This document shows positions 34,524 to 43,795 of a DNA stretch of 64,000 nt, one piece after another. The translations under genes were made by a program, and so were the position numbers. The notes beneath the pieces are model-generated. The model had not been told where the DNA came from. It saw only the letters and a list, made by a program, of their open reading frames with translations, and did not search any database. The stretch spans positions 310,001 through 374,000 of the forward strand of contig JAGKWQ010000006.1 in NCBI GenBank assembly GCA_021151825.1, given 5' to 3'. This DNA comes from Cellvibrionaceae bacterium (GTDB lineage: Bacteria; Pseudomonadota; Gammaproteobacteria; Pseudomonadales; Cellvibrionaceae). How positions within the stretch are numbered: the first letter of the stretch is position 1; each line of letters starts with the position of its first letter.

Positions 34524-35945
34524 ATGAACCAGCAAACGATTCCCCAGCAATCTGTTGGTGTTGGTAATTACCGGTGGACCATTTGTGGTCTGTTGTTTTT
34601 TGCCACTACTGTTAACTATCTCGACCGTCAGGTTTTAAGCCTGTTGTCCCCTGAGCTGATGCATCTTTACGGCTGGAACAACAACGATTACGGCAATATC
34701 ACTGCGCTTTTCACTTTCGTTTACGCGATATCAATGATCTTTGCGGGTCGCTTTATCGATAAATTCGGTACCAAGAATGGCTACATTATTGCCATTGCAA
34801 TCTGGTCATTTGGTGCAGCAATCCATGCATTTGCTTACGAAATGGGGGCCGGCTTTTATACCCTGTTGAGCTGGATCGGTTTGGCAGATATCGATCAAAC
34901 TAACGGCACAGTTAATGGTGCTGCTGCCATTACCGTTTATTCGGTAGCCGGCTTTATGATTGCCCGTGCGGTATTGGCCTTTGGTGAAGCGGGCAACTTC
35001 CCGGCTGCAATCAAAGCGACGGCGGAATACTTCCCCAAGAAAGAGCGTTCATTTGCAACCGGTATTTTTAACTCCGGCGCTAATGTGGGTGCGATTTTGG
35101 CCCCGTTGACAGTACCTGTGATTGGTGTGATCTGGGGTTGGCAATGGGCATTTATTATTGTGGGGATTATCGGGTTTGCGTGGATTGCTTTCTGGTGGAT
35201 TTGGTACGACAAGCCCAGTGAACAAAAACGCCTGAGTGATTCCGAGCGCGCTTATATCAATTCCGATGTAGAGGCTGTTGAAGCGGTTGATGACGGCGTA
35301 AAAACATCCTGGTTTACCTTGCTGAGTTACAAGCAAACCTGGGCATTTGCCTTCGGTAAGTTTATGACGGATGGTGTCTGGTGGTTTTTCCTGTTCTGGT
35401 TGCCTATTTATCTCAGTGCCCAGCACGGTATGGAAAAAACCGAAATTGCGTTGCCGATTGCGCTTATCTATACCTTAACGATGTTTGGCAGTATCGGTGG
35501 TGGTGCTTTCCCGGGTTATTTTATTAAGAAAGGGATGGACGTATTTAATGCCCGCCGTAGTGCAATGTTTGTGATTGCACTGGTGCCGTTAGTGGTATTG
35601 CTGGCCCAACCGCTGGGGCATATTTCTGTCTGGATTCCTATTTTGCTGATTGCCTTGGGGGCATCTGCCCACCAGGCGTGGTCAGCGAATATTTTTACTA
35701 CTGTGTCTGACATGTTCCCCAAAAAAGCAGTGGGTTCGGTCGTGGGTATCGGTGGTTTTGCCGGTGGTATGGGTGGTGTACTGCTCAATAAATTAGGTGG
35801 TGGTCTATTTGATCATTTTGAAAAGGCTGGCAATGTTGCTGCTGGCTATACCATTATGTTTGCTATTTGTGCGACTGCTTATTTAATTGCCTGGTTCGTA
35901 ATGCGCTTGCTGGTCCCTAAATATAAACCGATTACTGATCTTTAA
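34524..35945 (+). CDS. MFS hexuronate-type transporter (ExuT-like)
   Basis: A 473-residue, 12-helix major facilitator protein of the anion:cation symporter group. Signatures are RWTICGLLFFATTVNYLDRQVLSLL at the first helix (given here as RWTICGLLFFATTVNYLDR), AGRFIDKFGTKNGY in loop 2-3, ARAVLAFGEAGNFPAAIKA in helix 4, and GIFNSGANVGAILAPL. These fit ExuT and related sugar-acid carriers. Glucuronate or galacturonate released from plant polymers is the likely cargo, which fits the xylan esterase gene in the same window. No uronate catabolic genes are adjacent, and no UxuR/ExuR operator was recognised. Confidence 0.85.
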   Translation: MNQQTIPQQSVGVGNYRWTICGLLFFATTVNYLDRQVLSLLSPELMHLYGWNNNDYGNITALFTFVYAISMIFAGRFIDKFGTKNGYIIAIAIWSFGAAIHAFAYEMGAGFYTLLSWIGLADIDQTNGTVNGAAAITVYSVAGFMIARAVLAFGEAGNFPAAIKATAEYFPKKERSFATGIFNSGANVGAILAPLTVPVIGVIWGWQWAFIIVGIIGFAWIAFWWIWYDKPSEQKRLSDSERAYINSDVEAVEAVDDGVKTSWFTLLSYKQTWAFAFGKFMTDGVWWFFLFWLPIYLSAQHGMEKTEIALPIALIYTLTMFGSIGGGAFPGYFIKKGMDVFNARRSAMFVIALVPLVVLLAQPLGHISVWIPILLIALGASAHQAWSANIFTTVSDMFPKKAVGSVVGIGGFAGGMGGVLLNKLGGGLFDHFEKAGNVAAGYTIMFAICATAYLIAWFVMRLLVPKYKPITDL

Positions 35946-35970
35946 TCAGTTTCAGGTTGCTTGTAAAAAA

Positions 35971-36002
35971 ACCGCCGCCAGTAAAATGGCGGCGGTTTTT
36001 TT
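35971..36002 (+). terminator. Rho-independent terminator of the transporter gene
   Basis: ACCGCCGCCA pairs with TGGCGGCGGT around GTAAAA, followed by a T run. Confidence 0.92.
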
Positions 36003-36156
36003 ACGGCATACGATTATTGGTATATGGTTTTTATAAAAAATCTTTAATTCAAAAAAAGTCTAATCAATGATCAGTATTTTGCATGATTCGGCTTTTCGCT
36101 TTATTTGATAGATCAATAATTAACAGGCATTTCATTTCTTACATAAGGAGCGGGAT

Positions 36157-36669
36157 ATGTCGTTAAGTAATAATAACAATGTGACTGCCAAAACCATTAT
36201 GAGTAAAACCCTGTTAAGTGCATACGAGGGGTGGACCATTCATCGGCTTGCGGAGTTTTTCATCAAACATGGTATTTCAGGAGCGCCTGTCATTGCTTCT
36301 GATCATGAGCTTGTTGGCGTGGTTACCATTTCCGATATTTTTAAATTCAGTAGCATGGATGAAAGCCGGCGGCGCGATGCGTTGCGTAACTATTATCGAG
36401 AAAGTTGTGAAATTGAAATCGATGAAGCCAGCTTGCGCGATTGGAGCAGCAGGGCAGAGTACAATTGTACCGTGCACCAGATTATGCAGCGGGAAATTAT
36501 TACCGTTTGCCAGGATGCCAATGTTAGTGAGGTGGCAACGGTGATGGTGAGCAACAACATTCACCGGGTTGTCGTCACTGAATATAAAATTGCTGTTGGC
36601 GTGATCACCAGTGTGGATATTTTGCGTTATTTGCAGCCTGGAGGGAATGAATTGCGCTTGGTGGTTTAG
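36157..36669 (+). CDS. Two-CBS-domain protein
   Basis: A 170-residue protein made of a CBS pair. The first domain is at about residues 9-65 (TAKTIMSKTLLSAYEGWTIH and GVVTISDIF), the second at about 105-165 (TVHQIMQREIITVCQDANVS and GVITSVDILRYL). A charged insertion (DESRRRDALRNYYRESCEIE) separates them. CBS pairs bind adenosyl ligands such as AMP and act as energy sensors. AAGGAG precedes the ATG. It has its own terminator and stands before a set of envelope lipoprotein genes. Confidence 0.9.
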   Translation: MSLSNNNNVTAKTIMSKTLLSAYEGWTIHRLAEFFIKHGISGAPVIASDHELVGVVTISDIFKFSSMDESRRRDALRNYYRESCEIEIDEASLRDWSSRAEYNCTVHQIMQREIITVCQDANVSEVATVMVSNNIHRVVVTEYKIAVGVITSVDILRYLQPGGNELRLVV

Positions 36670-36721
36670 TGCGTAAAGGCTAGTACCTGCCATGTCTCTT
36701 CAATTATTTTCTTGAAATGCG

Positions 36722-36754
36722 AAATCCTCGAAATTTTTTTCGGGGATTTTTTTT
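36722..36754 (+). terminator. Rho-independent terminator of the CBS gene
   Basis: AAATCCTCG pairs with CGGGGATTT (one G-U) across a 10-base loop, followed by T8-like run to 36754. Confidence 0.75.
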
Positions 36755-36966
36755 GGGTAAATTCATTGTCCTTGTAAAAGTTACATTTCAAAAAATAACG
36801 TTATTCAGCGAGTTTCCTCAGTAAAAATAAATATTTTCATATTGTTTTGTTTATTTTGCATTTTTGTACACCTCTGCCGCCTGTTTTCGTGCTGGAGTTT
36901 GCTGGAACTCGCGTAAAACACGACTGTCATTCTACTGAGCAGGTTAATTTTAAGAGGAATATCACC

Positions 36967-37374
36967 ATGAATAAATTTTCTACTCATGGGAACAGAGGAT
37001 ATCTACCATTGCTTTCCGCAGTTGTATTTTGCGGTGTTTTAGCTGGTTGTGCCTCCACTCCCAAGGCACCTAATGAAGCATTGCAAGCCGCTGAATCAGC
37101 AATTGCGAATGCAGAACAAGCACGTGTTGCAGATTACGCGTCACCAGAATTAGGTGAAGCACGCGAAAAACTGACAGCAGCTCGCGTAGCAGTAGTGGAA
37201 AAAGAAATGGTGCGTGCAGCGCGGTTAGCGGAGCAAGCACGTGTAGATGCTGAATTGGCGAGTGCCAAAGCCCAGGCAGCAAAAGCACAGGAAGTGAATG
37301 ATGACTTGAATAAAAACATCAATACGCTTCAACAGGAACTGCAACGCAACTCTACTCCAGGAGGCACACTATGA
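36967..37374 (+). CDS. DUF4398-type lipoprotein
   Basis: A 135-residue lipoprotein. Signal peptide with lipobox LAGC (GVLAGCASTPKAP). The mature part is an Ala-rich helical protein (LQAAESAIANAEQARVADYA, SPELGEAREKLTAARVAV) typical of the DUF4398 family, often found beside OmpA-type proteins. The ATG at 36967 is chosen because AGAGGAAT precedes it and it opens the signal peptide; the longer frame upstream lacks a signal. It overlaps the next gene by 4 bases (ATGA), so the two are translated together. Confidence 0.88.
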   Translation: MNKFSTHGNRGYLPLLSAVVFCGVLAGCASTPKAPNEALQAAESAIANAEQARVADYASPELGEAREKLTAARVAVVEKEMVRAARLAEQARVDAELASAKAQAAKAQEVNDDLNKNINTLQQELQRNSTPGGTL

Positions 37375-38129
37375 AACCGCTAAATTCTTTTGCAGCGCCA
37401 ATTTCACTGCTGTTCTCGGCAATGTTAATGGTTGCATGCGCAGGTCCAAAAGTGCCCGATGGTGCAGCGCAAGTGCGTAGCAAGTTGACTCAATTGCAGT
37501 CAGATCCACAACTTGCCACGCTTGCTCCTGTTGCAATTAAAGATGCAGACGCCGCTGTGCGTTTGGCGGAAGAACCACGCGATGATAAAGAGCTGAGTAA
37601 ACATTTTGTTTATCTGGCTGATCGTAAAGTGGATACCGCTAAAGCATTGGCACAAGCGCGATATCTGGAAGATCAACGCAAAGGATTAGGTGAAAAAGCT
37701 ACTGCTGCACAATTGGACGCACGTACACAAGAAGCAGAAGCTTTGCGTCGCCAGATTGCAGAACTCAATGCAAAACAAACTGAACGTGGTTTGATTGTGA
37801 CCTTAGGGGATGTGCTGTTTGAAACAGGTAAATCTGATTTAAAAAGCAGTGCCAGTGCAAATCTTTCAAAACTTGCGGGATTTCTCAACCAGCAGCCGGA
37901 ACGTGCGTTGGTTATTGAGGGGCACACTGATAGTGTCGGCAGTGACAGTTATAACCAGGAATTGTCGCAGCGTCGTGCTGACTCGGTAAAAGCGTTTTTG
38001 ATTGGTGCTGGTGTATCACCCAATAGAATTACAGCTGTTGGGAAAGGAGAGAGTTCTCCGGTAGCGAGTAATGATAGTTCTTCCGGGCGTCAAATGAATA
38101 GAAGGGTTGAAATTGTTATTGCAAATTAA
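37371..38129 (+). CDS. DUF4398-OmpA peptidoglycan-binding lipoprotein
   Basis: A 252-residue lipoprotein (lipobox MVAC in AMLMVACAGPK). A DUF4398-like helical N-terminal half is followed by a C-terminal OmpA domain at about 140-250: LGDVLFETGKSDLKSSA, VIEGHTDSVGSDSYNQELSQ and RRADSVKAFL. NxxLSxxRA-type residues bind meso-diaminopimelate in peptidoglycan. It would fasten the outer membrane to the wall. Related proteins are widespread in Pseudomonadales as OmpA family lipoproteins. It is coupled to the preceding lipoprotein gene. Confidence 0.92.
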   Translation: MKPLNSFAAPISLLFSAMLMVACAGPKVPDGAAQVRSKLTQLQSDPQLATLAPVAIKDADAAVRLAEEPRDDKELSKHFVYLADRKVDTAKALAQARYLEDQRKGLGEKATAAQLDARTQEAEALRRQIAELNAKQTERGLIVTLGDVLFETGKSDLKSSASANLSKLAGFLNQQPERALVIEGHTDSVGSDSYNQELSQRRADSVKAFLIGAGVSPNRITAVGKGESSPVASNDSSSGRQMNRRVEIVIAN

Positions 38130-38211
38130 TCCTGATGTTTAACAGGGTAGTAATCCTAAACGGATTTTTTGTGAAACGGTTTTAACCTTTAATTGAGCGA
38201 AGGAGATTGTC

Positions 38212-38370
38212 ATGACACTAGGTACGATTCTACTCATTGTTTTAATTTTAATTCTTATCGGCGCTATTCCAGCGTGGCCACATAGCCGTAGCTGGGGCTA
38301 TGGACCAAGTGGTGGATTGGGGTTGGTTGTTGTGATTTTGTTAATACTGATTTTATTAGGTTATGTTTAA
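38212..38370 (+). CDS. DUF3309 small membrane protein, 52 aa
   Basis: A 52-residue protein with two hydrophobic segments around a conserved middle (IPAWPHSRSWGYGPSGGLG). The start is MTLGTILLIVLILILIGAIP. This is the DUF3309 pattern, a family of tiny inner-membrane proteins common near BON and stress genes. AAGGAG lies 7 bases before ATG 38212, and the frame ends at TAA 38368-38370. Function unknown. Confidence 0.85.
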   Translation: MTLGTILLIVLILILIGAIPAWPHSRSWGYGPSGGLGLVVVILLILILLGYV

Positions 38371-38434
38371 TTAAAAGTCAGCGTTAACGGTATTAAGTAA
38401 CTGTTTATAACTATTTGTGGATAAGGAGTTTATT

Positions 38435-38746
38435 ATGAAAGCATTTAATTATTCTATCACTGCTATTTTCCTGGCTTTTTTGTTGGCTGTTACGGGTTGT
38501 GCATCTACTGCCAAAGATAAAAGTACGGGGGAAATCTTTGATGATGCCGTCATTACTACCAAAGTAAAAGCAGCATTTGTTGAGGACGATCAACTTAAAG
38601 CAACTGAGATTCAGGTGGAAACTTTCAAAGGTGTGGTGCAACTGAGCGGCTTCGTTGCTGACCGTTCACACATCGGTAAAGCGGAGCAAGTTGCGCGTGA
38701 TGTCAGAGGTGTGAAATCGGTAAAAAATGATATTCGCGTGAAGTGA
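38435..38746 (+). CDS. BON-domain lipoprotein
   Basis: A 103-residue lipoprotein with lipobox AVTGC and one BON domain (FDDAVITTKVKAAFVEDDQL, VETFKGVVQLSGFVAD and AEQVARDVRGVKSVKNDI). BON domains bind phospholipid and appear in OsmY/DolP-type envelope proteins induced by osmotic or membrane stress. AAGGAG precedes ATG 38435; the upstream TTG is ignored. It is the last gene of the rightward envelope set and ends before a bidirectional terminator. Confidence 0.92.
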   Translation: MKAFNYSITAIFLAFLLAVTGCASTAKDKSTGEIFDDAVITTKVKAAFVEDDQLKATEIQVETFKGVVQLSGFVADRSHIGKAEQVARDVRGVKSVKNDIRVK

Positions 38747-38815
38747 TATTAATGTAGTGCAACAGCACTTGTAGTTTGTCATGCAAAGGAGTTAATTTGA
38801 AAAAGGATTTCTTCA

Positions 38816-38850
38816 ACAAAGAGTCGTCATGGGATGTGGCGACTCTTTGT
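38816..38850. terminator. Bidirectional terminator between BON gene and murI
   Basis: ACAAAGAGTCG (38816-38826) pairs with CGACTCTTTGT (38840-38850) across 13 bases and is followed by a TTTTATT run rightwards. Confidence 0.8.
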
Positions 38851-38851
38851 T

Positions 38852-39688
38852 TTATTGTAGATCCAGATAATCAATTTTATGAATGCCAAAATTTTTTAAC
38901 GCGATTGAAAGTTGCGCTGCTTCATTTGTTCTTTTAGTAAATACGGCGATATTTTCGATAGCTTTATTGCCATGAGGTATGTTTGTACCTAATAAAAATT
39001 CGACCCGGCGAGCGATGGCCTCACCTGAGTCGATCAGTTGAATCTTTTCCGGCAGGTAAACAGATAATTCTTCTTTAAGTAATGGGAAGTGGGTGCAAGC
39101 CAGAACTAATACATCCATCTGCTTTGCTTTTTCAGGCTCCATCAATTGCGCTGCGATGTGCTCAATACTCTTGTGATCAATAACTTCACCCCGCAGTTTT
39201 TGCTCTGCAATTTGAACCAGCTCACTGCTTCCTAAAGAGATTACATCGCATTGAGGTGCATATTCGCGAATTAATTCATGGGTATAAGGCCTGGCTACTG
39301 TTGCCGGTGTTGCCAGTAAACCGATCACGCCGGATTGGCTTAATTTTGCTGCGGGCTTAATGGCGGGCACCACACCTACAATGGGCAAGCTCAATTGGCT
39401 ACGTAAATGGGGTAGGGTAAGTGTGCTGGCAGTGTTGCAGGCGATTATGAGGATATCAACCGGATATCGTTGTAATAGTGAGCGAATGACCTGATCCACT
39501 CGTGCTATTAGCTCGGTTTCACCTTTGGTGCCATAAGGAAAAAAGCCATTATCCGATGCGTAAACCAGCGGTAGCCAGGGCAATCGTTGCTGAATTTCAC
39601 GGGCGACACTCAAGCCACCCACACCTGAATCAAATACTAAAACGCGCGGTTTGTTCGTTTGAGTAGCACTACTCATGGGTTTACTCAT
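38852..39688 (-). CDS. murI: Glutamate racemase
   Basis: A 278-residue enzyme that makes D-glutamate for peptidoglycan. It has the two catalytic cysteines of the family: C84 in IIACNTAST and C198 in LACTHFPLL. The N-terminal VFDSGVGGLSVAREI and YASDNGFFPYG segments are also typical. ATG 39688 is used; a second ATG at 39676 is possible, and the ribosome site is weak for both. It is divergent from rmuC. Confidence 0.95.
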   Translation of the reverse strand: MSKPMSSATQTNKPRVLVFDSGVGGLSVAREIQQRLPWLPLVYASDNGFFPYGTKGETELIARVDQVIRSLLQRYPVDILIIACNTASTLTLPHLRSQLSLPIVGVVPAIKPAAKLSQSGVIGLLATPATVARPYTHELIREYAPQCDVISLGSSELVQIAEQKLRGEVIDHKSIEHIAAQLMEPEKAKQMDVLVLACTHFPLLKEELSVYLPEKIQLIDSGEAIARRVEFLLGTNIPHGNKAIENIAVFTKRTNEAAQLSIALKNFGIHKIDYLDLQ

Positions 39689-39805
39689 GGAAAGGGGCAA
39701 TCCAATAGCCTGTAAGCCAGCAACTATTGCTAAAATGGCCGCGATTTTAACGGCCTGGCCTGATAATGCCTAGCTGCTTTGTGCTTCATCGGGGGGAATG
39801 TGGTT

Positions 39806-41329
39806 GTGAATTCATCTTTTATCGTGCTGGTTGCCGGTCTTGCGGGTTTGATAGTGGGGGCGCTAATCGTCTATTGGTTGCTTGGGCGCCGTCTGGATCA
39901 GGCGATATTGGCCAAAACCCACGAATTGGAGACCGCACAGCAGCAACTGCAACATGCCAATGCGTTGCGCGAATCTGTCTTGCAGCATGAGTCCGGTCAG
40001 CTAAAACTGAATATCGCTGAACTTAAAAACCAATTTCATACCAGCCAACAACAAATACTGGAGTTGCAACATGCGTTAGGCGATGCCCGTCAGGAAGCGG
40101 CAGGCCTGCGCGAAAAAACCCGCCATTTCGACGTATTACAACAACAATCCCAGCGTAAAGATGAGCAGCTAACGGTATTGGAAAAAAATGCAACCGAACT
40201 ACAGACTCGCCTTGAGCAGGAGCGTAAACATTTTGCCGAGCAGCTCGCGCTGTTACAAAATGCCAAAGCAGATTTAGCTAAAGAATTCGAAAATCTTGCC
40301 AATAAAATTTTTGAAAATAAACAGCAACAATTCAATGCGAATAGCAAAACACTACTGGATGGCACACTTGATCCATTAAAACTTCAGCTCAATGAATTTC
40401 GTAAAAAGGTAGAAGATGTTTACGAAAAAGAAAACGCCGAGCGCAACCGCTTATCTGGACAAGTATTGGAGCTGCAAAAACAGGCGCAAAAAATTGGTGA
40501 GGATGCGGTGAATCTCGCGCAAGCGCTAAAAGGGAATACCAAAGCCCAGGGAAATTGGGGTGAAGTGGTGTTGGAGCGCTTGCTGGAGGAATCCGGGTTA
40601 CAAAAAGGCCGCGAATACGATACCCAGGTCAATTTCACCAGCTTCGATGGCAGCCGGTTGATGCCGGATGTCATTATTCATTTACCCGAAAATAAAGATA
40701 TTGTGATTGATGCCAAATGTTCATTGGTGGATTACGAAAAATATTGTAGCAGTGACGACGAATTTGAACGGAAACAATATCTGGCGGCACACATTAATTC
40801 GTTGCGCAGCCATATCAAAGGTTTAAGTATTAAGGATTATGAAAAAATCGAGGGCATAAAGGCGCTCGATTTTGTGTTCATTTTTATTCCTATTGAGGCG
40901 GCGTTTATGCTGGCGTTACAGCATGAGCCTGCATTGTATCGCGAAGCTTATGATCGCCATATTATACTGGTAAGCCCAACAACGTTGCTGGCGACATTGC
41001 GCACAGTGGAAAATATCTGGCGTTATGAAAAACAGAATAAAAATGCCGAGCGCATTGCGAAAGAGGCGGGGGCCTTGCATGATCAATTTGTATTGTTGCT
41101 GGATTCATTAGATGCGATTGGCAATTCCCTTAATAAAACCCAGGAAGCCTATACCAAAGCTCGCGAGCGTTTATATTCCGGTCGCGGTAATTTGGTAAAG
41201 CGTGTGGATGATATTCGCCGGTTAGGTGCAAAAACTAAAAAGTCTATCGCGAGCCGCTTACTGGAAGATGCAGGTGTTGAATCCGAAGAATTATTACTGG
41301 ATGAAATCCCTGAAGATCCTACTCCTTGA
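39806..41329 (+). CDS. rmuC: DNA recombination protein RmuC
   Basis: A 507-residue protein. An N-terminal membrane helix (FIVLVAGLAGLIVGALIVYW) leads into a coiled coil of about 170 residues rich in Gln and Leu. The conserved RmuC nuclease-fold core follows (GNWGEVVLERLLEESGLQ, MPDVIIHLPENKDIVIDAK, CSLVDYEKY, LDFVFIFIPIEAAF). RmuC limits inverted-repeat recombination. GTG 39806 is preferred because GGGGGG lies 9 bases before it; an in-frame TTG at 39779 would add 9 odd residues. Confidence 0.93.
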   Translation: MNSSFIVLVAGLAGLIVGALIVYWLLGRRLDQAILAKTHELETAQQQLQHANALRESVLQHESGQLKLNIAELKNQFHTSQQQILELQHALGDARQEAAGLREKTRHFDVLQQQSQRKDEQLTVLEKNATELQTRLEQERKHFAEQLALLQNAKADLAKEFENLANKIFENKQQQFNANSKTLLDGTLDPLKLQLNEFRKKVEDVYEKENAERNRLSGQVLELQKQAQKIGEDAVNLAQALKGNTKAQGNWGEVVLERLLEESGLQKGREYDTQVNFTSFDGSRLMPDVIIHLPENKDIVIDAKCSLVDYEKYCSSDDEFERKQYLAAHINSLRSHIKGLSIKDYEKIEGIKALDFVFIFIPIEAAFMLALQHEPALYREAYDRHIILVSPTTLLATLRTVENIWRYEKQNKNAERIAKEAGALHDQFVLLLDSLDAIGNSLNKTQEAYTKARERLYSGRGNLVKRVDDIRRLGAKTKKSIASRLLEDAGVESEELLLDEIPEDPTP

Positions 41330-41371
41330 AAACCCTAATGCCGATATTTAACAAATCCGGATAATGCTGTA

Positions 41372-41881
41372 ATGAGTAATGATTTTTTTTGCCGTGCTAT
41401 GCAACAAAGTGATCTCGCTTGTGTAATACGCATTCAAGCAGAAGCGTATGTCGATGAAATTCTGGAAACTGATGATGTAATCATTGAACGTTTTAATGCA
41501 GTGCCGGATACCTCCTGGGTGGTAGAAGGCAAGCAGGGCGTGTGCGGTTATCTGGTGGGTTATTTATCCCATCATGGTTATGTAACGCCCTGGGGTGAAA
41601 CCTTTTCCCATAAGTTAAATGCTGATCATTTATATCTGCATGATTTAGCAATCAGTACAACTGCTGCGGGCTTTGGTCTTGGCCCCAGGTTGGTGAAATA
41701 TGCTTTGGAGCAAGCGCAACAGCGTGCGTTACGTGGCGTAACGTTGGTTTCGGTGCAAGATTCAAAAGGGTTTTGGCAAAAATTGGGGTTTAAGGAATAT
41801 CTGGCGTTAGCGCCAGCCCAGCAGCAATATCTTGCTACCTATGCCGGGCCAGCGTTTTATATGACGCAAGATTTTGCGTGA
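41372..41881 (+). CDS. GNAT-family N-acetyltransferase
   Basis: A 169-residue acetyltransferase. The acetyl-CoA loop is LHDLAISTTAAGFGLGPRLV at about residues 90-109, a degenerate Q/RxxGxG/A motif, followed by the strand VTLVSVQDSKGFWQKLGF with the family's terminal FYxxxGF-type element. The acceptor substrate cannot be read. It is convergent with trmA, only 8 bases apart. Confidence 0.9.
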   Translation: MSNDFFCRAMQQSDLACVIRIQAEAYVDEILETDDVIIERFNAVPDTSWVVEGKQGVCGYLVGYLSHHGYVTPWGETFSHKLNADHLYLHDLAISTTAAGFGLGPRLVKYALEQAQQRALRGVTLVSVQDSKGFWQKLGFKEYLALAPAQQQYLATYAGPAFYMTQDFA

Positions 41882-41889
41882 AACAACAA

Positions 41890-42972
41890 TTATTTTTTCT
41901 GCAATATCACACCGCATTCAGCGTGATGTGTATAGGGGAATTGGTCAAAAAGAGCGAACGCTCTAATGGCATGCGTTTGGGTTATTGTTCGCAAGTTTTC
42001 GCGCAACGTTTCCGGATTACAGGAAATGTAAATAATATTATCGAAGCGTTGAGTGATGCTGGTTGTATGCGGGTCAAGGCCAGCGCGCGGTGGATCTACA
42101 AAAATAGTTGAGAAGTGATAATCCGCTAAATTGACATGGCGCAAGCGATTAAACTCGCGTACACCATCCATTGCTTGCGAAAACTCTTCACTCGACATGC
42201 GTGCGATCTGGATATTTTCAATATTGTTTTGGGCAATATTAAACTGCGCTGATTCCACAGAGGTTTTTGCAACTTCGGTCGCTAACACTTTGGAAAAATT
42301 TTGTGACAGTGGCAGGGTGAAGTTGCCATTGCCGCAATAAAGTTCCAATAAGTCGCCGCCACTATTTTTACTGTGATTAACTGCCCAACTCAGCATAGAT
42401 TCACAGACACCGGCATTGGGTTGGGTAAAGCTGGCTTCTACTTGTTGATAAAAATAATCGCGCCCTAACACTTGCATGCGCTCAATGACGTGATCGCGCT
42501 CTACCAGTAAACGTTGTTTACGGCTACGGCCAATAACATCGACCCCGAGTTTTTGTTTAATCGCTTTTGCTTGTGCAACCCATTCATCGGTTAATTGTTT
42601 GTGATAAATCAATGTGACTAATGCTTCACCGCTTTGGGTGGTTAAAAAATCCACCTGATAGAGTTTATGGCGAAGTAATTCATCCGCATTAATTTCCACA
42701 AGTAGATTGGACATCAACTGATTCATCAACACGGAGCCAACCGGAAATTCGTGAATAGTATAGGGGCGCTTGGCTTCATCGAACATTACGTAATTGGTAA
42801 CTTCCTGCTGATGCCACACACGAAACTCGGCGCGCATGCGATAGTGCTTTTCTGCAGAGGGATATACCTGGATTTCAGGTAGGGAAAATTCGGCAAAGTC
42901 TTTCTGGATACGGGAAAGTTTGTCGTGGAGTTGTTGCTGGTAGCTGGCAGCTGAAAAATCATTAACGGTCAT
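41890..42972 (-). CDS. trmA: tRNA (uracil-54-C5)-methyltransferase
   Basis: A 360-residue SAM enzyme that forms m5U54 in the T loop of tRNAs. The SAM motif is LLELYCGNGNFTLPL, the catalytic nucleophile is C318 in YISCNPETL, and the general base region is the C-terminal HHAECGVIL. FVDPPRAGLD and the N-terminal RMRAEFRVWH are characteristic of TrmA over RlmC/RlmD, which carry an iron-sulfur motif missing here. The ATG at 42972 is used; the TTG upstream adds seven residues. Confidence 0.95.
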   Translation of the reverse strand: MTVNDFSAASYQQQLHDKLSRIQKDFAEFSLPEIQVYPSAEKHYRMRAEFRVWHQQEVTNYVMFDEAKRPYTIHEFPVGSVLMNQLMSNLLVEINADELLRHKLYQVDFLTTQSGEALVTLIYHKQLTDEWVAQAKAIKQKLGVDVIGRSRKQRLLVERDHVIERMQVLGRDYFYQQVEASFTQPNAGVCESMLSWAVNHSKNSGGDLLELYCGNGNFTLPLSQNFSKVLATEVAKTSVESAQFNIAQNNIENIQIARMSSEEFSQAMDGVREFNRLRHVNLADYHFSTIFVDPPRAGLDPHTTSITQRFDNIIYISCNPETLRENLRTITQTHAIRAFALFDQFPYTHHAECGVILQKK

Positions 42973-43029
42973 AGCGGGCTCATCAGATAACAAGTCGGGC
43001 TACGTGTAAACATAGCCCGTTTGTGCCCA

Positions 43030-43755
43030 TTATAACTTCTTCGACTCGCATTTGCCCCATTCACAGGTTAATACTTCCATGGCCGTATCCCCGCAAAAGT
43101 ATGCATAGGCTTCCCGTGGCCATTGATTTGCAATGGTGAGGGTGTAGGGCGCAGCGCAAGCAGATTCATGTGCTTTGACCAGCTGAAAATAGGTGGCGCC
43201 AGGGGTGACTTCAGAAATACCTCCGGCAAGGGTTGGTATATCGCTGAGAGATTGATCCAGCGGTAGATGTTTTAGTAGTTCCGCTTCTGTGGCTGCGATG
43301 GCTGGATTTTGCGTGAGCCTGATCGTTTGGTTATTTATTTTGTTTAACCTGAATTCACAGGTTTTAACTTTATTAGCGGGCGTCCGTTGCGCGAGAGATA
43401 ACTCATCAATTGCACGTTTTCTTGATTCCAATGCGAGTTTAATCGCGGCCGGCGCAAGTGTTTTGCCTTGGTAATCAAATGTACTGGCAGCTTGTTGCTG
43501 GCTGTAATATTGATCCGCTGCCAATATAAGTTGGTTATTAGTATTGAGCCAATCCTGTTGTTTACTGATTGCATCAACTTCTATTTCACCACCCAGTGCA
43601 GCGCAACTCGAAAAAAGATGCGAGTAATAGACTGCATCTCTCAATACCTGGGTCGCGGCGTTTTCCAGATTATTTTTATCGGCTACCGGTGCTTGCGTTG
43701 CGCACCCCTGAATAAACAGGGAGCTGCTTAACAATAAAATTGCCTTGGCTTTCAT
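43030..43755 (-). CDS. Hypothetical lipoprotein, 241 aa
   Basis: A lipoprotein with signal MKAKAILLLSSSLFIQGC (Cys18). The mature protein is mainly helical, with scattered cysteines (SSCAALGG, KTCEFRL, ESACAAPY, AYFCGDTA, and LTCEWGKC) that could form disulfides in the periplasm. I do not recognise the family. It lies between trmA and an orphan histidine kinase, all leftward, but separated by about 40-60 bases, so co-transcription is possible. Confidence 0.75.
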   Translation of the reverse strand: MKAKAILLLSSSLFIQGCATQAPVADKNNLENAATQVLRDAVYYSHLFSSCAALGGEIEVDAISKQQDWLNTNNQLILAADQYYSQQQAASTFDYQGKTLAPAAIKLALESRKRAIDELSLAQRTPANKVKTCEFRLNKINNQTIRLTQNPAIAATEAELLKHLPLDQSLSDIPTLAGGISEVTPGATYFQLVKAHESACAAPYTLTIANQWPREAYAYFCGDTAMEVLTCEWGKCESKKL

Positions 43756-43795
43756 TTATTTTTTCCGATTGAAAATTGTTAATTGCCTGTGCCGG

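Noticed and set aside
34324..34527. 67-codon frame ending on the transporter start
   Set aside because: It has no ribosome site, covers GC hairpins in a leader, and its last part includes the bases of the transporter's own start region.
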